A stretch of DNA of 64,000 bases from positions 11,387,001-11,451,000 of the forward strand of contig NC_092680.1 of NCBI RefSeq assembly GCF_964355755.1. Reading direction: 5' to 3'. Shown piece by piece: positions 11,379 through 23,239 of the stretch; position 1 is the first letter of the stretch, and each line of letters opens with the position of its first letter. The translations under genes were made by a program, and so were the position numbers. A model generated the notes under the pieces. It ran no database searches. It saw nothing but the letters and a program-made list of their open reading frames with translations, and had not been told where the DNA came from. Origin of the DNA: Antedon mediterranea (Eukaryota > Echinodermata > Crinoidea > Comatulida > Antedonidae).

Positions 11379-11792
11379 CAAAATGGTCTAAAACGTCTTC
11401 AAATGCGATTTGAAGCTATTCTGTACACTTTGATGTTTTGTGTGAAAAAGTTTTGTCGAAATGCTCAAAATGGTCTAAAACGTTTTTAAATACGATATTA
11501 AGCTATTTTGTGATCTTTGATGTTTTTGTGTGAAAAGTTTTATCAAAATGCTCAAAATGGTCTGAAACGGTTTCTAATGCGATTTGAAGCTATTCTGTAC
11601 ACTTTGAAGTTTTGTGTGAAAAAGTTTTCTCGAAATGCTCAAAATGGTCTAAAACGTTTTTATATACCATATTAAGCTATTTTGTGCACTTTGATGTTTT
11701 TTTTGAAAAGTTTTATCGAAATGCTCAAAATGGTCTAAAACGGTTTCTATTGGGATTTTAAGCACTTTGATGATTTTGTGTAACCAAGTTTC
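11379..11792 (+). repeat. Divergent monomer group with TATATACCATATT core
   Basis: This stretch holds variants absent from the 4,309-bp HOR: GGTCTGAAACGGTTTC, CACTTTGAAGTTTTG, TTTTCTCGAAATGCT, TTTTTATATACCATATT and CTATTGGGATTTT. The same set travels together at 14.3-14.5, 15.1-15.3, 17.6-17.8, 20.5-20.7, 34.9-35.1, 38.1-38.3, 40.9-41.1, 51.9-52.1, 59.5-59.7, 62.2-62.4 and 63.0-63.2 kb, so it acts as one segment type in the mosaic. Confidence 0.85.
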
Positions 11793-13674
11793 ATCGAAAA
11801 TCACAAAATGGTCTAAAACGTCTCCAAATGCGATTTGAGGATATTCTGAGCACTTTGGTGTTTTTTTGTTAAAAAGTTTTTTCGAAAATCACAAAATGGT
11901 CTAAAACGTCTCCAAATGCGATTTGAAGCTATTCTGTACACTTTGATGTTTTGTGTGAAAAAGTTTTGTCGAAATGCTCAAAATGGTCTAAAACGTTTTT
12001 AAATACGATATTAAGCTATTTTGTGATCTTTGATGTTTTTGTGTGAAAAGTTTTATCGAAATGCTCAAAATGGTCTAAAACGTTTTTAAAACGATATTAA
12101 GCTATTTTGTGCTCTTTGATGTTTTTGTGTAACCAAGTTTCATCGAAAATCACAAAATGGTCTAAAACGTCGCCAAATGCGATTTGAAGCTTTTCTAAGC
12201 ACTTTGGTGTTTTTATGTTAACAAGTTTTTTCGAAAATCACGAAATGGTCTAAAATATCTCCAAATGCGATTTGAAGATATTCTGAGCACTTTGGTGTTT
12301 TTATGTTAAAAAGTTTTTTCGAAAACCACAAAATGGTCTAAAACGTCTCCAAACGCGATTTGAAGCTCTTCTGTACACTTTGATGTTTTGTGTGAAAAAG
12401 TTTTGTCGAAATTCTCAAAATGGTCTAAAACGTTTTTAAATACGATATTAAGCTGTTTTGTGCACTTTGATGATTTGTGTGAAAAGTTTTAACGAAATGC
12501 TCAAAATGGTCAAAAACGGTTTCTAATGTGATTTTAAGCACTTTGATGTTTTTGTGTAACCAAGTTTTTTCAAAAATCACAAAATGGTCTAAAACGTCTC
12601 CAAATGCGATTTGAAGCTTTTCTAAGCACTTTGGTGTTTTTATGTTAACAAGTTTTTTCGAAAATCACAAAATGGTCTAAAACGTCTCCAAATGCGATTT
12701 GAAGATATTCTGAGCACTTTGGTGTTTTTATGTTAAAAAGTTTTTTCGAAAATCACAAAATAGTCTAAAACGTCTCCAAATGCGATTTGAAGCTATTCTG
12801 TACACTTTGATGTTTTGTGTGAAAAAGTTTTGTCGAAATGCTCAAAATGGTCTAAAACGTTTTTAAAACGATATTATTAAGCTATTTTGTGCTCTTTGAT
12901 GTTTTTGTGTAACCAAGTTTCATCGAAAATCACAAAATGGTCTAAAACGTCTCAAAATGCGATTTGAAGCTTTTCTAAGCACTTTGGTGTTTTTATCTTA
13001 ACAAGTTTTTTCGAAAATCACGAAATGGTCTAAAATGTCTCCAAATGCGATTTGAAGATATTCTGAGCACTTTGGTGTTTTTATGTTAAAAAGTTTTTTC
13101 GAAAATCACAAAATGGTCTAAAACGTCTCCAAATGCGATTTGAAGCTCTTCTGTACACTTTTATGTTTTGTGTGAAAAAGTTTTGTCGAAATGCTCAAAA
13201 TGGTCTAAAACGTTTTTAAATACGATATTAAGCTGTTTTGTGCACTTTGATGATTTGTGTGAAAAGTTTTAACGAAATGCTCAAAATGGTCTAAAACGGT
13301 TTCTAATGTGATTTTAAGCACTTTGATGTTTTTGTGTAACCAAGTTTTTTCGAAAATCACAAAATAGTCTAAAACGTCTCCAAATGCGATTTGAAGCTTT
13401 TCTAAGCACTTTGGTGTTTTTATGTTAACAAGTTTTTTCGAAAATCACAAAATGGTCTAAAACGTCTCCAAATGCGATTTGAGGATATTCTGAGCACTTT
13501 GGTGTTTTTTTGTTAAAAAGTTTTTTCGAAAATCACAAAATGGTCTAAAACGTCTCCAAATGCGATTTGAAGCTATTCTGTACACTTTGATGTTTTGTGT
13601 GAAAAAGTTTTGTCGAAATGCTCAAAATGGTCTAAAACGTTTTTAAATACGATATTAAGCTATTTTGTGATCTT
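11793..13674 (+). repeat. Diverged partial HOR, related to 6.28-8.16 kb
   Basis: The order follows HOR copy 2 at an offset of 5,516 bp (for example CACGAAATGG at 12239 and 6723). The offset becomes 5,519 after a 3-bp insertion, GATATTATTAAGC, near 12870. Further differences are CGAAAACCACA near 12324 and TATCTTAAC near 12995. It reappears at 49353 onward (offset 37,560) and at about 59.7-61.6 kb (offset 47,898). Boundaries are approximate. Confidence 0.8.
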
Positions 13675-15220
13675 TGATGTTTTTGTGTGAAAAGTTTTAT
13701 CGAAATGCTCAAAATGGTCTAAAACGGTTTCTATTGTGATTTTAAGCACTTTGATGATTTTGTGTAACCAAGTTTCATCGAAATGTACAAAATGGTCTAA
13801 AACGTCTCCAAATGCGATTTGAAGCTATTCTAAGTACTTTTGTGTTTTTATGTTAACAAGTTTTTTCGAAAATCACAAAATGGTCTAAAACGTCTCAAAA
13901 TGCGATTTGAAGCTATTCTGTACACTTTGATGTTTTGTGTGAAAAAGTTTTGTCGAAATGCTCAAAATGGTCTAAAACGTTTTTAAAACGATATTAAGCT
14001 ATTTTGTGCTCTTTGATGTTTTTGTGTAACCAAGTTTCATCGAAATCAACAAAATGGTCTAATACGTCTCCAAATGCGATTTGAAGCTTTTCCAAGCTTT
14101 TTGCTGTTTTTATGTTAAGTTTTTTCGAAAATCACAAAATGGTCTAAAACGTCTTCAAATGCGATTTGAAGCTATTCTGTACACTTTGATGTTTTGTGTG
14201 AAAAAGTTTTGTCGAAATGCTCAAAATGGTCTAAAACGTTTTTAAATACGATATTAAGCTATTTTGTGATCTTTGATGTTTTTGTGTGAAAAGTTTTATC
14301 AAAATGCTCAAAATGGTCTGAAACGGTTTCTAATGCGATTTGAAGCTATTCTGTAATCTTTGAAGTTTTGTGTGAAAAAGTTTTCTCGAAATGCTCAAAA
14401 TGGTCTAAAACGTTTTTATATACCATATTAAGCTATTTTGTGCACTTTGATGTTTTTGTGTGAAAAGTTTTATCGAAATGCTCAAAATGGTCTAAAACGG
14501 TTTCTATTGTGATTTTAAGCACTTTGATGATTTTGTGTAACCAAGTTTCATCGAAATGTACAAAATGGTCTAAAACGTCTCCAAATGCGATTTGAAGCTA
14601 TTCTAAGTACTTTTGTGTTTTTATGTTAACAAGTTTTTTCGAAAATCACAAAATGGTCTAAAACGTCTCAAAATGCGATTTGAAGCTATTCTGTACACTT
14701 TGATGTTTTGTGTGAAAAAGTTTTGTCGAAATGCTCAAAATGGTCTAAAACGTTTTTAAAACGATATTAAGCTATTTTGTGCTCTTTGATGTTTTTGTGT
14801 AACCAAGTTTCATCGAAATCAACAAAATGGTCTAATACGTCTCCAAATGCGATTTGAAGCTTTTCCAAGCTTTTTGCTGTTTTTATGTTAAGTTTTTTCG
14901 AAAATCACAAAATGGTCTAAAACGTCTTCAAATGCGATTTGAAGCTATTCTGTACACTTTGATGTTTTGTGTGAAAAAGTTTTGTCGAAATGCTCAAAAT
15001 GGTCTAAAACGTTTTTAAATACGATATTAAGCTATTTTGTGATCTTTGATGTTTTTGTGTGAAAAGTTTTATCAAAATGCTCAAAATGGTCTGAAACGGT
15101 TTCTAATGCGATTTGAAGCTATTCTGTACACTTTGAAGTTTTGTGTGAAAAAGTTTTCTCGAAATGCTCAAAATGGTCTAAAACGTTTTTATATACCATA
15201 TTAAGCTATTTTGTGCACTT
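13675..15220 (+). repeat. 773-bp tandem duplication (two copies)
   Basis: CGAAATCAAC occurs at 14041 and 14814, 773 bp apart, with the 85-bp deletion monomer in each copy. The copies differ at CTGTAATCTTTGAAG (first copy, near 14351) against CTGTACACTTTGAAG (second). The match starts near 13675/14448 and ends near 14447/15220. The pair is preserved at 61.57-63.12 kb, but in the 49353-52080 segment only one copy is present. Confidence 0.84.
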
Positions 15221-15293
15221 TGATGTTTTTTTTGAAAAGTTTTATCGAAATGCTCAAAATGGTCTAAAACGGTTTCTATTGGGATTTTAAGCA

Positions 15294-17081
15294 CTTTGAT
15301 GATTTTGTGTAACCAAGTTTCATCGAAAATCACAAAATGGTCTAAAACGTCTCCAAATGCGATTTGAAGCTTTTCTAAGCACTTTTGTGTTTTTATGTTA
15401 ACAAGTTTTTTCGAAAATCACAAAATGGTCTAAAACGTCTTCAAATGCGATTTGAAGCTATTCTGTACACTTTTATGTTTTGTGTGAAAAAGTTTTGTCG
15501 AAATTCTCAAAATGGTCTAAAACGTTTTTAAATACGATATTAAGCTGTTTTGTGCACTTTGATGATTTGTGTGAAAAGTTTTAACGAAATGCTCAAAATG
15601 GTCTAAAACGGTTTCTAATGTGATTTTAAGCACTTTGATGTTTTTGTGTAACCAAGTTTTTTCGAAAATCACAAAATAGTTTAAAACGTCTCCAAATGCG
15701 ATTTGAAGCTTTTCTAAGCACTTTGGTGTTTTTATGTTAACAAGTTTTTTCGAAAATCACAAAATGGTCTAAAACGTCTCCAAATGCGATTTGAGGATAT
15801 TCTGAGCACTTTGGTGTTTTTTTGTTAAAAAGTTTTTTCGAAAATCACAAAATGGTCTAAAACGTCTCCAAATGCGATTTGAAGCTATTCTGTACACTTT
15901 GATGTTTTGTGTGAAAAAGTTTTGTCGAAATTCTCAAAATGTTCTAAAACGTTTTTAAATACGATATTAAGCTATTTTGTGATCTTTGATGTTTTTGTGT
16001 GAAAAGTTTTATCGAAATGCTCAAAATGGTCTAAAACGTTTTTAAAACGATATTAAGCTATTTTGTGCTCTTTGATGTTTTTGTGTAACCAAGTTTCATC
16101 GAAAATCACAAAATGGTCTAAAACGTCGCCAAATGCGATTTGAAGCTTTTCTAAGCACTTTGGTGTTTTTATGTTAACAAGTTTTTTCGATAATCACGAA
16201 ATGGTCTAAAATATCTCCAAATGCGATTTGAAGATATTCTGAGCACTTTGGTGTTTTTATGTTCAAAAGTTTTTTCGAAAATCACAAAATAGTCTAAAAC
16301 GTCTCCAAATGCGATTTGAAGCTATTCTGTACACTTTGAAGTTTTGTGTGAAAAAGTTTTGTCGAAATGCTCAAAATGGTCTAAAACGTTTTTAAAACGA
16401 TATTAAGCTATTTTGTGCACTTTAATGATTTGTGTGAAAAGTTTTACGAAATGCTCAAAATGGTCTAAAACGGTTTCTAATGTGATTTTAAGCACTTTGA
16501 TGTTTTTGTGTAACCAAGTTTTTTCGAAAATCACAAAATGGTCTAAAACGTCTCCAAATGCGATTTCAAGCTTTTCTAAGCACTTTGGTGTTTTTATGTT
16601 AACAAGTTTTTTCGAAAATCACAAAATGGTCTAAAACGTCTCCAAATGCGATTTGAAGCTTTTCTAAGCACTTTGGTGTTTTTATGTTAACAAGTTTTTT
16701 CGAAAATCTTGAAATGGTCTAAAATGTCTCCAAATGCGATTTGAAGCTATTCTGTACACTTTGATGTTTTGTGTGAAAAAGTTTTGTCGAAATGCTCAAA
16801 ATGGTCTAAAACGTTTTTAAAACGATATTAAGCTATTTTGTGCACTTTAATGATTTGTGTGAAAAGTTTTACGAAATGCTCAAAATGGTCTAAAACGGTT
16901 TCTAATGTGATTTTAAGCACTTTGATGTTTTTGTGTAACCAAGTTTTTTCGAAAATCACAAAATGGTCTAAAACGTCTCCAAATGCGATTTCAAGCTTTT
17001 CTAAGCACTTTGGTGTTTTTATGTTAACAAGTTTTTTCGAAAATCACAAAATGGTCTAAAACGTCTCCAAATGCGATTTGA
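15294..17081 (+). repeat. Satellite block repeated at 38.3-40.1 kb
   Basis: Variants line up at an offset of 23,043 bp, for example TTTTACGAAATGCT and GATTTCAAGC, present twice here and at the matching places downstream. A 1-bp difference (23,042 against 23,043) is explained by an extra A in ATCAAAAAAATGG near 38801. The block contains a local duplication of 425 bp, seen as the repeated TTTTACGAAATG segment starting near 16413 and 16838. Homology to the downstream copy also reaches left to about 14850. Confidence 0.8.
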
Positions 17082-17159
17082 GGATATTCTGAGCACTTTG
17101 GTGTTTTTATGTTAAAAAGTTTTTTCGAAAATCACAAATTGGTCTAAAACGTCTCCAAA

Positions 17160-19560
17160 TGCGATTTGAAGCTATTCTGTACACTTTGATGTTTTGTGTG
17201 AAAAAGTTTTGTCAAAATGCTCAAAATGGTCTAAAACGTTTTTAAAACGATATTAAGCTATTTTGTGCTCTTTGATGTTTTTGTGTAACCAAGTTTCATC
17301 GAAATCAACAAAATGGTCTAATACGTCTCCAAATGCGATTTGAAGTTTTTCCAAGCACTTTGCTGTTTTTATGTTAACAAGTTTTTTCGAAAATCACAAA
17401 ATGGTCTAAAACGTCTTCAAATGCGATTTGAAGCTATTCTGTACACTTTGATGTTTTGTGTGAAAAAGTTTTGTCGAAATGCTCAAAATGGTCTAAAACG
17501 TTTTTAAATACGATATAAAGCTATTTTGTGATCTTTGATGTTTTTGTGTGAAAAGTTTTATCGAAATGCTCAAAATGGTCTAAAACGGTTTCTAATGCGA
17601 TTTGAAGCTATTCTGTACCCTTTGAAGTTTTTTGTGAAAAAGTTTTCTCGAAATGCTCAAAATGGTCTAAAAAGTTTTTATATACCATATTAAGCTATTT
17701 TGTGCACTTTGATGTTTTTTGTGAAAAGTTTTATCGAAATGCTCAAAATGGTCTAAAACGGTTTCTATTGGGATTTTAAGCACTTTGATGATTTTGTGTA
17801 ACCAAGTTTCATCGAAATGTACAAAATGGTCTAAAACGTCTCCAAATGCGATTTGAAGCTATTCTAAGTACTTTTGTGTTTTTATGTTAACAAGTTTTTT
17901 CGAAAATCACAAAATGGTCTAAAACGTCTTCAAATGCGATTTGAAGCTATTCTGTACACTTTTATGTTTTGTGTGAAAAAGTTTTGTCGAAATTCTCAAA
18001 ATGGTCTAAAACGTTTTTAAATACGATATTAAGCTGTTTTGTGCACTTTGATGATTTGTGTGAAAAGTTTTAACGAAATGCTCAAAATGGTCAAAAACGG
18101 TTTCTAATGTGATTTTAAGCACTTTGATGTTTTTGTGTAACCAAGTTTTTTCAAAAATCACAAAATGGTCTAAAACGTCTCCAAATGCGATTTGAAGCTT
18201 TTCTAAGCACTTTGGTGTTTTTATGTTAACAAGTTTTTTCGAAAATCACAAAATGGTCTAAAACGTCTCCAAATGCGATTTGAAGATATTCTGAGCACTT
18301 TGGTGTTTTTATGTTAAAAAGTTTTTTCGAAAATCACAAAATAGTCTAAAACGTCTCCAAATGCGATTTGAAGCTATTCTGTACACTTTGATGTTTTGTG
18401 TGAAAAAGTTTTGTCGAAATGCTCAAAATGGTCTAAAACGTTTTTAAAACGATATTAAGCTATTTTGTGCTCTTTGATGTTTTTGTGTAACCAAGTTTCA
18501 TCGAAAATCACAAAATGGTCTAAAACGTCTCAAAATGCGATTTGAAGCTTTTCTAAGCACTTTGGTGTTTTTATGTTAACAAGTTTTTTCGAAAATCACG
18601 AAATGGTTTAAAATATCTCCAAATGCGATTTGAAGATATTCTGAGCACTTTGGTGTTTTTATGTTAAAAAGTTTTTTCGAAAATCACAAAATGGTCTAAA
18701 ACGTCTCCAAATGCGATTTGAAGCTCTTCTGTACACTTTGATGTTTTGTGTGAAAAAGTTTTGTCGAAATGCTCAAAATGGTCTAAAACGTTTTCAAATA
18801 CGATATTAAGCTGTTTTGTGCACTTTGATGATTTGTGTGAAAAGTTTTAACGAAATCCTCAAAATGGTCTAAAACGGTTTCTAATGTGATTTTAAGCACT
18901 TTGATGTTTTTGTGTAACCAAGTTTTATCGAAAATCACAAAATAGTCTAAAACGTCTCCAAATGCGATTTGAAGCTTTTCTAAGCACTTTGGTGTTTTTA
19001 TGTTAACAAGTTTTTTCGAAAATCACAAAATGGTCTAAAACGTCTCCAAATGCGATTTGAGGATATTCTGAGCACTTTGGTGTTTTTTTGTTAAAAAGTT
19101 TTTTCGAAAATCACAAAATGGTCTAAAACGTCTCCAAATGCGATTTGAAGCTATTCTGTACACTTTGATGTTTTGTGTGAAAAAGTTTTGTCGAAATGCT
19201 CAAAATGGTCTAAAACATTTTTAAATACGATATTAAGCTATTTTGTGATCTTTGATGTTTTTGTGTGAAAAGTTTTATCGAAATGCTCAAAATGGTCTAA
19301 AACGGTTTCTATTGTGATTTTAAGCACTTTGATGATTTTGTGTAACCAAGTTTCATCGAAATGTACAAAATGGTCTAAAACGTCTCCAAATGCGATTTGA
19401 AGCTATTCTAAGTACTTTTGTGTTTTTATGTTAACAAGTTTTTTCGAAAATCACAAAATGGTCTAAAACGTCTTCAAATGCGATTTGAAGCTATTCTGTA
19501 CACTTTGATGTTTTGTGTGAAAAAGTTTTGTCAAAATGCTCAAAATGGTCTAAAACGTTT
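17160..19560 (+). repeat. Satellite block repeated at 40.7-42.85 kb
   Basis: CGATATAAAG at 17511 matches 40807, and AAATGGTTTAAAATA at 18601 matches 41897, both at offset 23,296. About 262 bp (three monomers) near 17.16-17.43 kb, including the TCAACAAAATGG monomer, are absent from the downstream copy. The match ends near 19555/42850, where the downstream copy switches to an AAATTCGATATT monomer. Confidence 0.8.
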
Positions 19561-22500
19561 TTAAAACGATATTAAGCTATTTTGTGCTCTTTGATGTTTT
19601 TGTGTAACCAAGTTTCATCGAAAATCACAACATGGTCTAAAACGTCTCCAAATGCGATTTGAAGCTTTTCTAAGCACTTTGGTGTTTTTATGTTAACAAG
19701 TTTTTTCGAAAATCACAAAATGGTCTAAAACGTCTCCAAATGCGATTTGAAGCTCTTCTGTACACTTTGATGTTTTGTTTGAAAAAGTTTTGTCGAAATT
19801 CTCAAAATGGTCTAAAACGTTTTTAAATTCGATATTAAGCTGTTTTGTGCACTTTGATGATTTGTGTGAAAAGTTTTAACGAAATGCTCAAAATGGTCAA
19901 AAACGGTTTCTAATGTGATTTTAAGCACTTTGATGTTTTTGTGTAACCAAGTTTTTTCGAAAATCACAAAATGGTCTAAAACGTCTCCAAATGCGATTTG
20001 AGGATATTCTGAGCACTTTGGTGTTTTTATGTTAAAAAGTTTTTTCGAAAATCACAAAATGGTCTAAAACGTCTCAAAATGCGATTTGAAGCTAATCTGT
20101 ACACTTTGATGTTTTGTGTGAAAAAGTTTTGTCGAAATGCTCAAAATGGTCTAAAACGTTTTTAAAACGATATTAAGCTATTTTGTGCTCTTTGATGTTT
20201 TTGTGTAACCAAGTTTCATCGAAATCAACAAAATGGTCTAATACGTCTCCAAATGCGATTTGAAGCTTTTCCAAGCACTTTGCTGTTTTTATGTTAACAA
20301 GTTTTTTCGAAAATCACAAAATGGTCTAAAACGTCTTCAAATGCGATTTGAAGCTATTCTGTAGACTTTGATGTTTTGTGTGAAAAAGTTTTGTCGAAAT
20401 GCTCAAAATGGTCTAAAACGTTTTTAAATACGATATTAAGCTATTTTGTGATCTTTGATGTTTTTGTGTGAAAAGTTTTATCAAAATGCTCAAAGTGGTC
20501 TGAAACGGTTTCTAATGCGATTTGAAGCTATTCTGTACACTTTGAAGTTTTGTGTGAAAAAGTTTTCTCGAAATGCTCAAAATGGTCTAAAACGTTTTTA
20601 TATACCATATTAAGCTATTTTGTGCACTTTGATGTTTTTTGTGAAAAGTTTTATCGAAATGCTCAAAATGGTCTAAAACGGTTTCTATTGGGATTTTAAG
20701 CACTTTGATGATTTTGTGTAACCAAGTTTCATCGAAATGTACAAAATGGTCTAAAACGTCTCCAAATGCGATTTGAAGCTATTCTAAGTACTTTTGTGTT
20801 TTTATGTTAACAAGTTTTTTCGAAAATCACAAAATGGTCTAAAACGTCTTTCAAATGCGATTTGAAGCTATTCTGTACACTTTTATGTTTTGTGTGAAAA
20901 AGTTTTGTCGAAATTCTCAAAATGGTCTAAAACGTTTTTAAATACGATATTAAGCTGTTTTGTGCACTTTGATGATTTGTGTGAAAAGTTTTAACGAAAT
21001 GCTCAAAATGGTCAAAAACGGTTTCTAATGTGATTTTAAGCACTTTGATGTTTTTGTGTAACCAAGTTTTTTCAAAAATCACAAAATGGTCTAAAACGTC
21101 TCCAAATGCGATTTGAAGCTTTTCTAAGCACTTTGGTGTTTTTATGTTAACAAGTTTTTTCGAAAATTACAAAATGGTCTAAAACGTCTCCAAATGCGAT
21201 TTGAAGATATTCTGAGCACTTTGGTGTTTTTATGTTAAAAAGTTTTTTCGAAAATCACAAAATAGTCTAAAACGTCTCCAAATGCGATTTGAAGCTATTC
21301 TGTACACTTTGATGTTTTGTGTGAAAAAGTTTTGTCGAAATGCTCAAAATGGTCTAAAACGTTTTTAAAACGATATTAAGCTATTTTGTGCTCTTTGATG
21401 TTTTTTTGTAACCAAGTTTCATCGAAAATCACAAAATGGTCTAAAACGTCTCAAAATGCGATTTGAAGCTTTTCTAAGCACTTTGGTGTTTTTATGTTAA
21501 CAAGTTTTTTCGAAAATCACGAAATGGTCTAAAATGTCTCCAAATGCGATTTGAAGATATTCTGAGCACTTTGGTGTTTTTATGTTAAAAAGTTTTTTCG
21601 AAAATCACAAAATGGTCTAAAACGTCTCCAAATGCGATTTGAAGCTCTTCTGTACACTTTGATGTTTTGTGTGAAAAAGTTTTGTCGAAATGCTCAAAAT
21701 GGTCTAAAACGTTTTCAAATACGATATTAAGCTGTTTTGTGCACTTTGATGATTTGTGTGAAAAGTTTTAACGAAATGCTCAAAATGGTCTAAAACGGTT
21801 TCTAATGTGATTTTAAGCACTTTGGTGTTTTTATGTTAACAAGTTTTTTCGAAAATCACAAAATGGTCTAAAACGTCTCCAAATGCGATTTGAGGATATT
21901 CTGAGCTCTTTGGTGTTTTTTTGTTAAAAAGTTTTTTCGAAAATCACAAAATGGTCTAAAACGTCTCCAAATGCGATTTGAAGCTATTCTGTACACTTTG
22001 ATGTTTTGTGTGAAAAAGTTTTGTCGAAATGCTCAAAATGGTCTAAAACATTTTTAAATACGATATTAAGCTATTTTGTGATCTTTGATGTTTTTGTGTG
22101 AAAAGTTTTATCGAAATGCTCAAAATGGTCTAAAACGGTTTCTATTGTGATTTTAAGCACTTTGATGATTTTGTGTAACCAAGTTTCATCGAAATGTACA
22201 AAATGGTCTAAAACGTCTTTAAATGCGATTTGAAGCTATTCTAAGTACTTTTGTGTTTTTATGTTAACAAGTTTTTTCGAAAATCACAAAATGGTCTAAA
22301 ACGTCTTCAAATGCGATTTGAAGCTATTCTGTACACTTTGATGTTTTGTGTGAAAAAGTTTTGTCAAAATGCTCAAAATGGTCTAAAACGTTTTTAAAAC
22401 GATATTAAGCTATTTTGTGCTCTTTGATGTTTTTGTGTAACCAAGTTTCATCGAAAATCACAACATTGTCTAAAACGTCTCCAAATGCGATTTGAAGCTT

Positions 22501-22950
22501 TTCTAAGCACTTTGGTGTTTTTATGTTAACAAGTTTTTTCGAAAATCACAAAATGGTCTAAAACGTCTCCAAATGCGATTTGAAGCTCTTCAGTACACTT
22601 TGATGTTTTGTTTGAAAAAGTTTTGTCGAAATTCTCAAAATGGTCTAAAACGTTTTTAAATTCGATATTAAGCTGTTTTGTGCACTTTGATGATTTGTGT
22701 GAAAAGTTTTAACGAAATGCTCAAAATGGTCTAAAACGGTTTCTAATGTGATTTTAAGCACTTTGATGTTTTTGTGTAACCAAGTTTTTTCGAAAATCAC
22801 AAAATAGTCTAAAACGTCTCCAAATGCGATTTGAAGCTTTTCTAAGCACTTTGGTGTTTTTATGTTAACAAGTTTTTTCGAAAATCACAAAATGGTCTAA
22901 AACGTCTCCAAATGCGATTTGAGGATATTCTGAGCACTTTGGTGTTTTTA
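19560..22950 (+). repeat. Satellite block repeated at 33.94-37.32 kb
   Basis: The offset is 14,375 bp: CACAACATGG at 19626 and 34001, AAATTC at 19825 and 34200, GTCTTTCAAATG at 20846 and 35221, TCTTTAAATG at 22216 and 36591. The rare extra T in GTCTTTCAAATG and a c/d chimeric monomer (21781) are both shared, so the two segments descend from one event. The match fades near 22950, where GTTAATAAG replaces GTTAAAAAG. Confidence 0.85.
21781..21858 (+). repeat. Chimeric c/d monomer (78 bp)
   Basis: It starts as a c monomer (GGTTTCTAATGTGATTTTAAG) and after GCACTTTG continues as a d monomer (GTGTTTTTATGTTAACAAG). The switch lies in the GCACTTTG shared by both parents. The same chimera is at 36156-36233, exactly 14,375 bp away. 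Confidence 0.88.
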
Positions 22951-23239
22951 TGTTAATAAGTTTTTTCGAAAATCACAAAATGGTCTAAAACGTCTTCAAA
23001 TGCGATTTGAAGCTATTCTGTAGACTTTGATGTTTTGTGTGAAAAAGTTTTGTCGAAATGCTCAAAATGGTCTAAAACGTTTTTAAATACGATATTAAGC
23101 TATTTTGTGATCTTTGATGTTTTTGTGTGAAAAGTTTTATCGAAATGCTCAAAATGGTCTAAAACGGTTTCTATTGTGATTTTAAGCACTTTGATGATTT
23201 TGTGTAACCAAGTTTCATCGAAATGTACAAAATGGTCTA
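22951..23239 (+). repeat. Junction monomers between two segment types
   Basis: This short bridge has GTTAATAAG, then an f monomer with CTGTAGACTTTG (seen otherwise near 20360 and 34737), then h and c' monomers ending GAAATGTAC. It joins the 14,375-offset block on the left to the HOR copy-2 relative on the right. Confidence 0.7.

Noticed and set aside
12868-12880. Microsatellite (ATT)n
   Set aside because: Only one extra ATT is present, a single 3-bp insertion and not a variable run.
16413-16634. Open frame of 73 codons, plus strand
   Set aside because: It lies wholly within satellite monomers, starts at TTG (first ATG five codons later), has no recognisable domain, and exists because of a 1-bp deletion and a G-to-C change that removes a stop.
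16838-17059. Open frame of 73 codons, identical to the one at 16413
   Set aside because: It is the second copy of the same satellite segment in a 425-bp local duplication; identity reflects duplication, not a gene family.
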